Counted from the stretch's first letter, positions 22,973 to 31,652 are shown. The stretch is 51,471 bases of DNA from Pseudonocardia sp. TRM90224 (GCF_021245725.1 NZ_JAJGSX010000052.1:1-51471), one strand, 5' to 3'. Numbers and translations are program-made. Notes: generated by a model from the sequence alone, not told the origin.

Positions 22973-23947
22973 GTGTTGGAGACCTCGGCCCGGCTGCTGC
23001 GCATGCTCTCGCTCCTGCAGGCACGTCGCGGGTGGACCGGCCCCGAGCTGGCCCGGCGACTGGACGTGTCCGAGCGGACCGTCCGCGCCGACGTCGAGCG
23101 GCTGCGGGCGCTCGGCTACCCCGTCGTGGCAACCCGCGGCGCGGCGGGCGGCTACCAGCTCGGCGCCGGCGCCCAGCTGCCACCGCTGATCCTCGACGAC
23201 GACGAGGCTGTCGCCACGGTGCTCGGGCTGCGTGCCGCGACCGGCCTGGCCGGAATCGAGGAGATCTCCCTGCGCACGCTGGCCAAGCTGGAGCAGGTGC
23301 TGCCCCGGCACCTGCGCAGGCGGGTGGCTGCGCTCGACGAGTATGCACTGCGTATACCCGCTGACGTCCCGGCACCGCAGGTCGACGCCGACGTGCTCAC
23401 GGGCATCGCGGCGGCCTGTCGGGACGCCGAGCGGCTGCGTTTCGACTACCGCACCCACGACGGGGGTGAGTCACGCCGTGATGTCGAGCCGTACCGGCTC
23501 GTCGCGTGGGGCCGTCGGTGGTACCTGCTCGCGTGGGACGTCGAGCGGGCCGATTGGCGCACCTTCCGCGCCGACCGGATCACACCGCGCATCCCCACCG
23601 GACCGCGGTTCACCCCCCGCCCGTTGCCGAGCGACGACGTCGCCGCCTACCTGTCCGGACGTGTCTCCGCCGCCGCATGGCGCCACCGGGCCCGGGTGCT
23701 CGTGCACGCCCCCGCCGACGAGGTCGCGCCTCGCATCCCGCCGGCGGCCGGCTATGTCGAGGCCCGTGACGGGAGTTCCTGCGTCCTGCACACCGGATCG
23801 GACACGATCGACGGTCTCGCCGTGCACCTCGCCTTGCTCGACGTGGACTTCGAGGTGGACGATCCGCCCGAGCTCGTCGAGCGGATCACCCTGCTCTCCG
23901 AGCGCTACGCCCGTGCCGTGGCTCACCGCAGCCGGCCGGCGAGGTAG
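22973..23947 (+). CDS. WYL-domain (YafY-type) transcriptional regulator
   Basis: 324 residues from GTG 22973. The N-terminal HTH (ELARRLDVSERTVRADVERL) is followed by a WYL domain at ~140-225 (RRDVEPYRLVAWGRRWYLLA, FRADRI) and a C-terminal WCX extension. Such proteins sense small ligands and repress or activate neighbours. It is divergent from the epoxide hydrolase pair and overlaps the next convergent gene by 25 bp at its 3' end. Confidence 0.9.
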   Translation: MLETSARLLRMLSLLQARRGWTGPELARRLDVSERTVRADVERLRALGYPVVATRGAAGGYQLGAGAQLPPLILDDDEAVATVLGLRAATGLAGIEEISLRTLAKLEQVLPRHLRRRVAALDEYALRIPADVPAPQVDADVLTGIAAACRDAERLRFDYRTHDGGESRRDVEPYRLVAWGRRWYLLAWDVERADWRTFRADRITPRIPTGPRFTPRPLPSDDVAAYLSGRVSAAAWRHRARVLVHAPADEVAPRIPPAAGYVEARDGSSCVLHTGSDTIDGLAVHLALLDVDFEVDDPPELVERITLLSERYARAVAHRSRPAR

Positions 23948-24747
23948 CCGCCGGTGTCGCTCACCAGCCTGCGTTGCAGGACCGGTGTGACGAGGGCAGT
24001 TGTCGTCGCGATGCAGAAGGCCGCCGGGCCGCCGGCCGGCTCGATCAGGACCGCGAGCAGGAAGCAGAACAGCGCGAACCCGGTGAGGCCCAGCAGCACC
24101 CCGCGCAGCGTCGCGATCGCGGCGTCGGATCCCGATTGGGCCAGCACGAACCCGACGACCACGCTCGTGGCGATCGGGAACGGGGCGAACACGCCGGTCA
24201 GCTCCGGCCCGAGGGCAGCCGATGCGCCGGTCACCCCGAGCACGAGCACGGCCGTTGCGACGGCTCTGCCGGGCAGGTCCCACCACGGCCAGCCGGGCCG
24301 GTCCGGCGCCGGTGCTTGCGACGTCGCGGGCAGCGTGAGCGCTGCCGCATATGTCACGGCCACCGCGACGCACAACCCGACCAGCGGTGGCACCCGCACC
24401 ATCGAGAACGCGAGATCGGCCGCGATGCAGACGATCCAGCTCGCGCCCAGCGATGCCGCCCAGCCCAGGCGGAGCGAGAGCCGCGCGAACGTCGCCGCGA
24501 AGAGCGCGAGCGTTGCGAGACCGAGGAGCGACGAGCTCGCCGCCGCGGCGGCGAACCGGGCACCGTGATCGAGGTAGGTGAACAGCAGGATCGGCCCGGC
24601 CACGATCGGGAGGGCGACCAGCACGCCCGCGACCCGGGGTCCCCACCGCCGACCCGCCAGCGTCGAGGCGACAACCAGCCCGGGAGCGAGGAGCAGTTTC
24701 AGCAGCACCAGCGTCACTTGAGTAGATGCTCGTACGAGCTCCGGCAC
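23923..24747 (-). CDS. Polytopic membrane protein, 274 aa
   Basis: From GTG 24747 (AGGAC 5 bp upstream). About eight hydrophobic segments are visible, for example TLVLLKLLLAPGLVVASTLA, GVLVALPIVAGPILLFTY and GFALFCFLLAVLIEPAGG. No transporter signature is recognised. A GTG at 24717 would give a form starting right at the first helix. It shares its 3' end with the WYL regulator convergently. Confidence 0.7.
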   Translation of the reverse strand: MPELVRASTQVTLVLLKLLLAPGLVVASTLAGRRWGPRVAGVLVALPIVAGPILLFTYLDHGARFAAAAASSSLLGLATLALFAATFARLSLRLGWAASLGASWIVCIAADLAFSMVRVPPLVGLCVAVAVTYAAALTLPATSQAPAPDRPGWPWWDLPGRAVATAVLVLGVTGASAALGPELTGVFAPFPIATSVVVGFVLAQSGSDAAIATLRGVLLGLTGFALFCFLLAVLIEPAGGPAAFCIATTTALVTPVLQRRLVSDTGGYLAGRLR

Positions 24748-24792
24748 CTTGTCCTGCCGCTGTGACCCCGGTGACAGCCGGTTCCCGGTCGA

Positions 24793-25137
24793 TCAGCCGA
24801 TCAGCCGACGGGTGCCGGGCAGGTGGGTGGTGCCCCACGTCGCGAGTGCGTCCAGGGTCGGGGCCAGCGCGTAGCCGCGCTCCGTGAGGCGGTACGCGAA
24901 TCGCGGAGGACGGTCCTGGTAGCGCTCCTTCGTGAGGATCCCGGCATCCTCCAGCTTGCGCAGCCGGTCGGCGAGCGTGTTGGTCGGGATCGACTCGTGG
25001 GAGGCCAGCAGGTCCCCGTAGCGCAGCGACTCCGTGACCAGCAGGTCGCGGACGATCAGCAGCGACCAACGGTCGCCGACGAGGTCGAGCGTGCCGGCGA
25101 TGGCGCAGTCCGAACGTCGGGTTGCTCTCGAAGCCAC
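24793..25137 (-). CDS. HxlR-type transcriptional regulator
   Basis: 114 residues from GTG 25137. The family core is complete: CAIAGTLDLVGDRWSLLIVR, DLLVTESLRYGDLL, NTLADRLRKLEDAGIL, and a wing ending RFAYRLTERGYALAPTL. HxlR proteins are small dimeric winged-helix regulators, often thiol- or aldehyde-responsive; Cys11 is the only cysteine near the N-terminus. It is divergent from the membrane protein at 25202 and separated from it by two matching operators. Confidence 0.92.
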   Translation of the reverse strand: MASRATRRSDCAIAGTLDLVGDRWSLLIVRDLLVTESLRYGDLLASHESIPTNTLADRLRKLEDAGILTKERYQDRPPRFAYRLTERGYALAPTLDALATWGTTHLPGTRRLIG

Positions 25138-25187
25138 ACTTGCACTTTACAAGTCTCTGCGCCTACCGTCACTTGCACATTGCAAGT
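25138..25187. promoter_or_regulatory. Two tandem HxlR-type operators
   Basis: ACTTGCACTTTACAAGT (25138-25154) and ACTTGCACATTGCAAGT (25171-25187) are matching dyads with centres 33 bp apart, about three DNA turns. Both lie in the 64-bp gap between the divergent HxlR gene and the membrane protein gene, the first touching the HxlR start. Confidence 0.8.
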
Positions 25188-25201
25188 CACTGGAGGTCGA
25201 G

Positions 25202-25813
25202 ATGGTCGCTGCTGTTGTGATCGCCGCGTGGCTCGCTGCGGCACTGCTCGCCGGCCTGGCCGGCGTGTTCGTCGCGCCGCCCGGAGCGCCGTCGATCGCG
25301 CTCGGTCTCGCCGCGGGGCTGCCGCCGCTGCTCGTGCTCGCGGCGGCGGTGTTCTCGTCCCGGGTTCGGGCCTGGATCCGCGGCCTGGACCTGCGGTTCC
25401 TCACACTGCTGCAGGCGTGGCGGGTCGCGGGCTTCGCCATCCTGGCCTTGTACGCCGCGGCGGAGCTCCCTGCGCGCTTCGCCCTGCCCGCCGGAATCGG
25501 GGACATGTTGATCGGCTTCAGCGCCCCGCTCACTGCGCTCTACCTCACCGGGAACAGCAAGCGGTGGCAGCGCCCCGGCTACATCGGATGGACGCTGCTC
25601 GGCATCGTCGACCTGGTCCTCGCCGTGTCGCTCGGGGTGACCACCCCCACCGGCATGGAGCCCATGTCGGTGATCCCGATGAGCCTGATCCCGACCTTCG
25701 GCGTGCCGCTCACGCTGGTCCTGCACGTCATGTGCCTGGTGAACCTCACGGGAAAGGTCGACAGCCCCGCGGCCGTCGTCGACCCGGCCGCCGCGCGGAC
25801 CGCCGTCGCGTGA
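25202..25813 (+). CDS. Membrane protein controlled by the HxlR regulator
   Basis: 203 residues from ATG 25202 with GGAGG 6-10 bp upstream. Six or so hydrophobic segments: VAAVVIAAWLAAALLAGLAG, IALGLAAGLPPLLVLAAAVF, VAGFAILALYAAAEL, GYIGWTLLGIVDLVLAVSLG and LTLVLHVMCLV. The charged WIRGLDLRFLTLLQAWRVAG loop is a good family mark, but the function is unknown. Its divergent pairing with HxlR and double operator implies inducible expression. Confidence 0.75.
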   Translation: MVAAVVIAAWLAAALLAGLAGVFVAPPGAPSIALGLAAGLPPLLVLAAAVFSSRVRAWIRGLDLRFLTLLQAWRVAGFAILALYAAAELPARFALPAGIGDMLIGFSAPLTALYLTGNSKRWQRPGYIGWTLLGIVDLVLAVSLGVTTPTGMEPMSVIPMSLIPTFGVPLTLVLHVMCLVNLTGKVDSPAAVVDPAAARTAVA

Positions 25814-25874
25814 GCGGGTGGCGCCCGGGGAAACCGGGGGCGCCGCGTGCAGCCACGGCGTTAGCGTCGCGTCC

Positions 25875-26621
25875 ATGAGGTCGTACGAGGAGCTGGTGGC
25901 AGATGCGCTCGACGCTCCCTTCCGGGGATGGGATTTCGGCTGGCTGGAGGGGCGGACGCGGCAGGCCGACCCGTCGTGGTCGTACGAGATGCGGGCCCGC
26001 GCGCTGATCGTCGACGCGACGGCTCTGCTCGACGTGTGCACCGGCGGCGGGGAGATGCTCGCGAGCCTCGCGCCCCTGCCCGAGCGTTGCGTCGCGACGG
26101 AGAGCTGGGAGCCGAACATCCCGGTCGCCCGCGGTCGCCTTGCGCCATTGGGCGTCGAGGTCAGGGTGCCCGAGGGCGACGAGCTGCCCGCGGAGGACGG
26201 TGAGTTCGACCTCGTCGTCAACCGGCACGGCGCCGCATCGGAGTCGGAGATCGCCCGCGTGCTCCGCGCGGGCGGCACCTACCTCGAGCAGGGGGTCGGC
26301 GCGCGCAACCTCGCCGACCTGAACCAGGCGCTGGGTGCGCCGGACGGCGCCTATGCGGAGCGGGCCTTGCTCGACACGACGGCCAAGGCCTTGCGGTCGG
26401 CCGGTCTGGAGATCGTCGACGGGCAGGAGGAGACGCCCGAGCACGCCATCCACGACATCGGTGCGCTCGTCTACTTCTTGAAGGCCGTGTCGTGGCAGGT
26501 GCCCGGCTTCGACGTGGATCGCTACGACACGCAGCTGCGGGCCATCGACGCGACGATCCGGAGGGACGGCCGGGTCGTGTTCCACGACCACCGCTACCTG
26601 GTCGAGGCCCGCAAACCCTGA
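25875..26621 (+). CDS. Class I SAM-dependent methyltransferase
   Basis: 248 residues from ATG 25875. The SAM loop is LLDVCTGGGEMLASL (~52-66), followed by an acidic strand end (VATESWEPN) and the post-II segment FDLVVNRHGAASESEIARVL with RAGGTYLEQG. It ends VEARKP. It is a clear paralog of the protein at 33010-33765, with the same WDF-W and PSW-YE/YS openings. Substrate is unknown. Confidence 0.85.
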   Translation: MRSYEELVADALDAPFRGWDFGWLEGRTRQADPSWSYEMRARALIVDATALLDVCTGGGEMLASLAPLPERCVATESWEPNIPVARGRLAPLGVEVRVPEGDELPAEDGEFDLVVNRHGAASESEIARVLRAGGTYLEQGVGARNLADLNQALGAPDGAYAERALLDTTAKALRSAGLEIVDGQEETPEHAIHDIGALVYFLKAVSWQVPGFDVDRYDTQLRAIDATIRRDGRVVFHDHRYLVEARKP

Positions 26622-26814
26622 CGGGAGCCGAAACCGCGTGGCCCGGATCCGCACCGGATGCTGAGATGGCCGGGTGCTCTCGCCCCTGCAGCTCTGGTGG
26701 TCGCCGCCCCGGCGACCGTGAGCTGCACGTTCTCGGCCGCCCGCAGCGGCTGCCGAGCACCTCCCTCCCGGATCCGGCGTCCCGCGCGGTCGGCATTCCC
26801 GGAAGGACTTCCCG

Positions 26815-27861
26815 ATGCCGCCCGACCTGTTTCCGAACGTGCTCGCCGCGCTGATCCGCGCTGACGACCTGCCGGCTCCCGTCGCCGAGCAGGTGATGGA
26901 CACGATCGTCCGCGACGAGGCGACGCCGGCCCAGATCGCGGCCTTCGCCGTGCTGCTCCGCGCCAAGGGTGAGACGCCCGCCGAGATCGCCGGGCTGGCG
27001 GCGGCGCTGAGCCGCAGCGCCACCCCCGTCCCGATCGACGGAACCTGCGTGGACGTCGTGGGCACCGGCGGCGACGGGTTCGACACGGTGAACATCTCGA
27101 CGATGGCCGCGCTAGTCGTTGCCGGCAGCGGACGGCGGGTGGTCAAGCACGGTGGGCGCAGCGCGTCGTCGAGGTGCGGCACGGCCGACCTGCTGGAGGA
27201 GCTCGGGGTGCGGATCGACCTCCCCGCCGCCGGCGTGGCTGCCACCGTCGAGGCCTGCGGCATCGGCTTCTGCTTCGCGCCGGTCTTCCAGCCGGGCCTG
27301 CGACACACTGCGGTACCGCGTCGCCAGCTCGGTATACCGACTGTGTTCAACCTGCTCGGGCCGCTGATCAACCCGGCGCGGCCAGCGGCGACGCTGCTCG
27401 GGTGCGCCGACGCCACCACGGCCCCGCTGATGGCGAGGGTGTTCGCCGACCGCGGGGCCACCGCCCTCGTCGTGAGCGGCGACGACGGCATGGACGAGCT
27501 CACGACGTCGACGACCTCGACGATGTGGATCGCCGCCGCCGGCCGGGTCGACCGCCGGACGCTCGACCCGGCCGAGGTGGGCATCCCGCGTTCACCGGTC
27601 GGCGCGCTGCGCGGTGGCGACCGGGCGCACAACGCCGCGGTCGTCCACGACGTGCTCGGTGGCCGGTCGGGCCCGGTGCGCGACGCCGTGCTGCTCAATG
27701 CCGCCGCGGCGATGGTCGCGCACGACAGCGTGGCCGGTCCGCTGCCTGATGTCGTCGGTGCGCTCGCGGCCGGCGTCGAGCTCGCGAGCCGCTCGGTCGA
27801 CTCCGGGGCGGCCGCTCATACCCTTGCCGCGTGGATCCGCGCCAGCAACCGGTCGCGGTGA
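26815..27861 (+). CDS. trpD: Anthranilate phosphoribosyltransferase
   Basis: 348 residues from ATG 26815, GGAAGGA 8 bp upstream. It joins anthranilate and PRPP in tryptophan synthesis. The PRPP loop GTGGDGFDTVNIST is at ~82-95. A second site (KHGGRSASSRCGTADLLEEL) corresponds to the usual KHGNRAASS, with Gly in place of Asn. The metal motif DDGMDE is near 223. It stands alone with no other trp gene nearby, as in several actinobacteria. The region 26622-26814 before it holds no recognised gene or attenuator. Confidence 0.92.
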   Translation: MPPDLFPNVLAALIRADDLPAPVAEQVMDTIVRDEATPAQIAAFAVLLRAKGETPAEIAGLAAALSRSATPVPIDGTCVDVVGTGGDGFDTVNISTMAALVVAGSGRRVVKHGGRSASSRCGTADLLEELGVRIDLPAAGVAATVEACGIGFCFAPVFQPGLRHTAVPRRQLGIPTVFNLLGPLINPARPAATLLGCADATTAPLMARVFADRGATALVVSGDDGMDELTTSTTSTMWIAAAGRVDRRTLDPAEVGIPRSPVGALRGGDRAHNAAVVHDVLGGRSGPVRDAVLLNAAAAMVAHDSVAGPLPDVVGALAAGVELASRSVDSGAAAHTLAAWIRASNRSR

Positions 27862-27914
27862 CGGGCGTACCCGGTCGGCGAGGGGAGCCGACCGGGCCCG
27901 CGGGGACGTCGGGG

Positions 27915-28262
27915 TCAGGCCCGCTTCCACTCGATGATCTGGAGGTAGTTCCCGTCGGGGTCGGCGAACGTGCCGAACCGGCCGTTCTCGCGGTCCTCGA
28001 TCGAGACCCAGTGCACACCGGCGGTGTCCAGTTGGGCGGCCATGGCGTCGAAGTCGTCGACGTCGAAGTTGATGATCGCGCGGCCCGGCTGCTCGTTCTT
28101 CGCCTCGACGTCGTTGCGCCCGTCGATGACCAGCAGGAACCCGCCGAGGTCGATCGGGCCGTCGCCGGTGAACCCCGGCGCGAGCGCCTTGATGTACCAG
28201 TCGCGCATCTCGGTGGGACGGGTTGTGCCGAGCAGCATGCTGCTGGGCTTGAGCGTGGTCAT
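27915..28262 (-). CDS. VOC (glyoxalase/bleomycin-resistance-fold) protein
   Basis: 115 residues from ATG 28262. One VOC module with the pattern MRDWYIKALAPGF, INFDVDDFDAMAAQL and FADPDGNYLQIIEWKRA. Glu at the end (IIEW) and an early position could bind metal. Substrate is unknown. It faces the methyltransferase at 28378 across a gap containing two matching palindromes, so both are probably under one regulator encoded elsewhere. Confidence 0.85.
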   Translation of the reverse strand: MTTLKPSSMLLGTTRPTEMRDWYIKALAPGFTGDGPIDLGGFLLVIDGRNDVEAKNEQPGRAIINFDVDDFDAMAAQLDTAGVHWVSIEDRENGRFGTFADPDGNYLQIIEWKRA

Positions 28263-28299
28263 GTCGGATCTCCTTCGTGACGTTCCGAAAAGTCGTGAC

Positions 28300-28348
28300 G
28301 CAACCACATGGTTGCAGTTCGGATGCAGCTATGCAACCCATTGGTTGC
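28300..28348. promoter_or_regulatory. Paired 16-bp palindromic operators
   Basis: GCAACCACATGGTTGC (28300-28315) and GCAACCCATTGGTTGC (28333-28348) share 6-bp arms GCAACC/GGTTGC, with centres 33 bp apart. They lie in the gap between the divergent VOC and methyltransferase genes. No regulator gene is adjacent, so the binding protein is unlinked. Confidence 0.75.
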
Positions 28349-28377
28349 GTTATGGGAGTCACTACCCTCCGGCCGGG

Positions 28378-28983
28378 ATGACGGTCGAGGGACGCTGGAA
28401 CCACAACATCCACTACCACCGCGTCGTGCTGGGTGCGCTGCCGACGGGATGCGCACGCGCCCTCGACGTCGGTTGCGGCGAGGGCATGCTGGCGCGCCAG
28501 CTGCGCCGGGCGGGTGTCCCCGAGGTCGTCGGCATCGACCCCGACGAGCCGAGCATCGCCCTCGCCGAGGCCACGAGCAGCGACGACGGATTGAAGTACG
28601 TGGTCGGCGACGTGCGCGACGACGTCGTGCAGCCGGGCTCGTTCGACCTGGTCGCCTCGATCGCCACCCTGCACCACATGGACGCCCGCGAAGGCCTGAC
28701 GCGGGTGCGCGAACTCGTCCGGCCGGGCGGTGTGCTGGTCGTCGTCGGGCTGGCCCGCCCACGCGGCGTCAAGGATCTTGCGGTCGAGCCGGCGAGCGTC
28801 GTCGCGATGGTCTACCGCAGGCTCCTGCGCCAGCAGTACTGGGAGCACTCGGCGCCGACGGTGTGGCCGCCGCCGGAGACGTACGGCGGGATGCGGCGGA
28901 TCGCCCGGCAGGTGCTGCCGGGCGTCCGCTACCGCAGGCACCTCTACTGGCGCTACTCGCTGGTGTGGCGAGCGCCGGCCTGA
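28378..28983 (+). CDS. SAM-dependent methyltransferase
   Basis: 201 residues from ATG 28378. The SAM loop is ALDVGCGEGMLARQL (~27-41), the acidic post-I is VGIDPDEPS, and post-II is FDLVASIATLHHMDAREGLT with RPGGVLVVVGLAR. It has the short class I form, with a C-terminal cap of YRRLLRQQYWEHSAP. It is not similar to the paralogous pair at 25875 and 33010. Substrate is unknown. Confidence 0.85.
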   Translation: MTVEGRWNHNIHYHRVVLGALPTGCARALDVGCGEGMLARQLRRAGVPEVVGIDPDEPSIALAEATSSDDGLKYVVGDVRDDVVQPGSFDLVASIATLHHMDAREGLTRVRELVRPGGVLVVVGLARPRGVKDLAVEPASVVAMVYRRLLRQQYWEHSAPTVWPPPETYGGMRRIARQVLPGVRYRRHLYWRYSLVWRAPA

Positions 28984-29005
28984 CTGATGCGCCAATCCCG
29001 GGGCC

Positions 29006-29830
29006 CTAGAGGAGGGGCAGCAGGATCTCCTCCTCGTACGCCAGATGCGCCTCCAGCTCGTCGATCAGCCGGTCGACCTCGGTGCGGACGGTCAGCGGGT
29101 CGTTCTCGGCGATCGCTTCCTGCAGGTCGGCGACGCGCGCGGCGACCGTTGCGTGCTCCGCGTGCAGCCGTTCGATCTCCGGGGCCAGCTCCGGGTAGCG
29201 GTGGGCGAGCGCGGGGAGCATGCCGGCCTCCTCGCCCTCGTGGTGGCTGTGCAGTCCCGCGCAGAGCGACAGGCAGTTGAGCCGCAACTGCGCACCGAGC
29301 CCGGCGCCCGCCCCCGCCACCTCCTTGCGGATCAGCGCGAGCTCGTGCCGGAACCCGTTGTGGATCATCTGCAGCGCCTCGCCCATCGAGCGCGCGTTGG
29401 CGATGTTCGGCGGGCCGGCGGCGACCTCCTCCAGCGCGACGACGGGGATGGTCCGCGTGACCCCGGACTGGTAGTCGCCCCAGCCCCGGTCGTCGTCGAC
29501 CGCCCTGGCGAACGCGCGGTCGCGCGCGGCGGGATCCAGCACGACGGCGCGCGCGTCGTAGGTGAAGACCCCGGCCTCGACGGTGACGTCCGGGTTGACC
29601 TTGACGTTGTGGAACCACGCGGGGTGGCGCGGCGAGCCGCCCGCGGTGCCGAGCACGAGCACGCGGCCCGGCCCGTCGGGCAGGTAGCCGAGCGGGACGG
29701 TGTGGCGCGCGCCGCTGCGCGCGCCGGTGGTGGTGAGCAGGAGCAGCCGCGCTCCCTCGAAGTTGCCGCCGACACGTCCCTCGTTGGCGCGGAACTCCTC
29801 GATGACCTGCTGGTTGAAATCGATCGGCAT
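29006..29830 (-). CDS. F420-type (DDN) nitroreductase fused to a hemerythrin domain
   Basis: 274 residues from ATG 29830. Residues ~1-135 match the deazaflavin-dependent (DDN) reductase family (LLLLTTTGARSGARHTVPLG, NVKVNPDVTVEAG, GWGDYQSGVTRTIPV). Residues ~145-272 are a hemerythrin HHE four-helix bundle, with iron ligands suggested by GFRHEL, HSHHEGEE, HAEHATV and AHLAYEEEILLP. The fusion suggests a redox enzyme that uses F420H2 together with a di-iron centre. Proposed roles are quinone protection or O2/NO sensing. Confidence 0.85.
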   Translation of the reverse strand: MPIDFNQQVIEEFRANEGRVGGNFEGARLLLLTTTGARSGARHTVPLGYLPDGPGRVLVLGTAGGSPRHPAWFHNVKVNPDVTVEAGVFTYDARAVVLDPAARDRAFARAVDDDRGWGDYQSGVTRTIPVVALEEVAAGPPNIANARSMGEALQMIHNGFRHELALIRKEVAGAGAGLGAQLRLNCLSLCAGLHSHHEGEEAGMLPALAHRYPELAPEIERLHAEHATVAARVADLQEAIAENDPLTVRTEVDRLIDELEAHLAYEEEILLPLL

Positions 29831-30071
29831 TCTGGTTTCTGTTCTCCTTTTCTTTTTCGGGCATGACGAAGTGCCTCGCGCGGCGGTGCGCACGAGGAAG
29901 GTCGGGAACGAGGAAGAGGAGAACCGCTGGCGGGCCGCGGGCCCGCTCGGAGGTCAAGCGGAGGCCGGGTGCCTCAATCGCTTGTGGCCAATGGCCGACC
30001 CGGCAGTCATGAATTGGAGGTTACTGTGCGGCACCGGCCCCGCGCAATGTGATCCCGTATGCTCTTTCCGC

Positions 30072-30677
30072 ATGATCCTCGAGCATCGCGGCAGGCAGCC
30101 GGTGGTTCCGGAATCGGCGTACGTGGCCCCGACGGCGGTGGTGTGCGGCGCGGTCGTGCTCGGTGAGAGGGCCCGGATCCTGCACGGCGCGGTGCTCACG
30201 GCGGAGGACGGCGACGTGCGGATCGGCGCCGATGTCGTCGTGATGGAGAACGCTTTGGTCCGCGGCCGGAGCCGGCATCCGGCGATCGTCGGGGATGCCG
30301 TGCTGATCGGGCCGCACGCGCACGTCAACGGCGCCGTCATCGGGGACGAATGCTTTGTCGCGACGGGCGCTTCGGTGTTTCCCGGTGCTGTTGTCGGGCC
30401 CGGCAGCGAACTGCGGATCAACTCGGTCGTGCACGTGAACTCGCGGCTCGAGCCGGAATCGGTCGTGCCGATCGGGTGGATCGCGGCGGGTGACCCGGCG
30501 CAGCTGTTCTCCCCGGACCGGCACGACGAGCTGTGGGAGGTGCAGCAAGCGCTGGACTTTCCCGGCACCGTCTACGGCGTGGACCGCGCCACCCCGATGC
30601 GCACGATCATGCAGCGGCAGGTCGAGTTCTTCGGGGCGCATCGCGACGACCGCCCGGTCGACCCTCACGCGGGATAG
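30072..30677 (+). CDS. Gamma-carbonic-anhydrase-like hexapeptide protein
   Basis: 201 residues from ATG 30072. Left-handed beta-helix repeats run through RILHGAVLTAEDGDVRIGAD and IGPHAHVNGAVIGDECFVAT, and a C-terminal helix (ELWEVQQALDF) follows. The spaced His residues (LHG, PHAH) fit the zinc site of the gamma-CA/PaaY group. Activity in this subgroup is often unproven. It overlaps the next convergent gene by 13 bp. Confidence 0.85.
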   Translation: MILEHRGRQPVVPESAYVAPTAVVCGAVVLGERARILHGAVLTAEDGDVRIGADVVVMENALVRGRSRHPAIVGDAVLIGPHAHVNGAVIGDECFVATGASVFPGAVVGPGSELRINSVVHVNSRLEPESVVPIGWIAAGDPAQLFSPDRHDELWEVQQALDFPGTVYGVDRATPMRTIMQRQVEFFGAHRDDRPVDPHAG

Positions 30678-31609
30678 CGCGCCGAGAGCTCCGCCGCGAG
30701 CCGGGTGAGCTCGGCCCGCACCGAGGGGCCGTCGACCAGTTCGATCGTTGCACCCCACCCGGCGAGCACCTGTGCGATGTTCAACGCGGTCTGCGCGGCG
30801 ATCCGCACGCCGACCCGACCGTCCGGCTGCTCCTCGCCCGGCTCGCAGTGCCTCCCGAACTGGCCGCGGAGCACGTCGACGAACCGCGCCGGCACCAGCA
30901 CGGTCGCCGAGACGAGCGAGCGTCGCTGCTCGATCTCGTCGACGACCCGCTCCCACGCCGCTGCGAGCTCGAAATCGGCCGGCCGATGGGCGGGCTGGTC
31001 GGTGACCTCGGCCGCGACGATGCGGTCGACGCGGAACGTCCGCTGCCCCGCGTCGGTGCCGGCCAGCAGGTACCAGACGTCGTCCTTGTCTACGAGCCCC
31101 CACGGGTCGACGAGCCGGGTGGTGCGCTCCTGCAGCCGCCGCGCGTAGACCAGCTCCACCTTGAGCCTGCGCACGACCGCCGCCTGCAGGCGGTCCACCA
31201 TCTCCGGCCGCGGCTTGCCGCGCCCGCCCCACGTAGTCGGGTCGATGACGACGGCGCTCGCCGCGGCTTCGGCGTCGGCGCGGAACGTCGTCGGCAGCGC
31301 CCGCACCAGCTTGCGCAGCGCGGCCTTTGCCTCCGGCGCGATCGCCGCGGCCGGGCCGACGAGCAGGAACAGCGCCTGCGCCTCGGTCGCGGACAGCCCG
31401 CTGAGGTCGGTGCGGGCACCGCCGACGAGCGACCATCCGCCGCCACGGCCCGCCTGTGGATAGACCGGTATACCGGCTGTGGACAACGCTTCGAGATCGC
31501 GGCGGGCCGTCGCCACCGAGACCTCCAGCTCGTCGGCCAGCTCCGCCGCTGTAACCCGGCCGCGCGACTGCAGCAGCAGGAGGGTGGCGACGAGCCGATC
31601 AGCGCGCAT
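30665..31609 (-). CDS. WYL-domain (DeoR-type HTH) regulator
   Basis: 314 residues from ATG 31609. The N-terminal HTH (RLVATLLLLQSRGRVTAAEL, SVATARRDLEALS) is followed by a WYL domain at ~140-200 (LVDPWGLVDKDDVWYLLAG, TFRVDRIV) and a C-terminal WCX region. It is divergent from the VOC gene at 31699, with a perfect 10-bp-arm dyad between them, and probably regulates that gene and itself. Confidence 0.88.
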   Translation of the reverse strand: MRADRLVATLLLLQSRGRVTAAELADELEVSVATARRDLEALSTAGIPVYPQAGRGGGWSLVGGARTDLSGLSATEAQALFLLVGPAAAIAPEAKAALRKLVRALPTTFRADAEAAASAVVIDPTTWGGRGKPRPEMVDRLQAAVVRRLKVELVYARRLQERTTRLVDPWGLVDKDDVWYLLAGTDAGQRTFRVDRIVAAEVTDQPAHRPADFELAAAWERVVDEIEQRRSLVSATVLVPARFVDVLRGQFGRHCEPGEEQPDGRVGVRIAAQTALNIAQVLAGWGATIELVDGPSVRAELTRLAAELSARYPA

Positions 31610-31627
31610 GCCGGAAGTTTGTCAGGG

Positions 31628-31652
31628 AAAGTGCTCAGAGGATGAGCACTTT
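31628..31652. promoter_or_regulatory. Operator of the WYL regulator / VOC divergent pair
   Basis: AAAGTGCTCA (31628-31637) is mirrored perfectly by TGAGCACTTT (31643-31652) around GAGGA. It is the only strong dyad in the 89-bp gap between the regulator start (31609) and the VOC start (31699). Confidence 0.8.

Noticed and set aside
26657..26863. 68-residue frame with a signal-peptide-like start before trpD
   Set aside because: No ribosome site; it runs into the trpD coding region and becomes Arg/Pro-rich, so it was not called.
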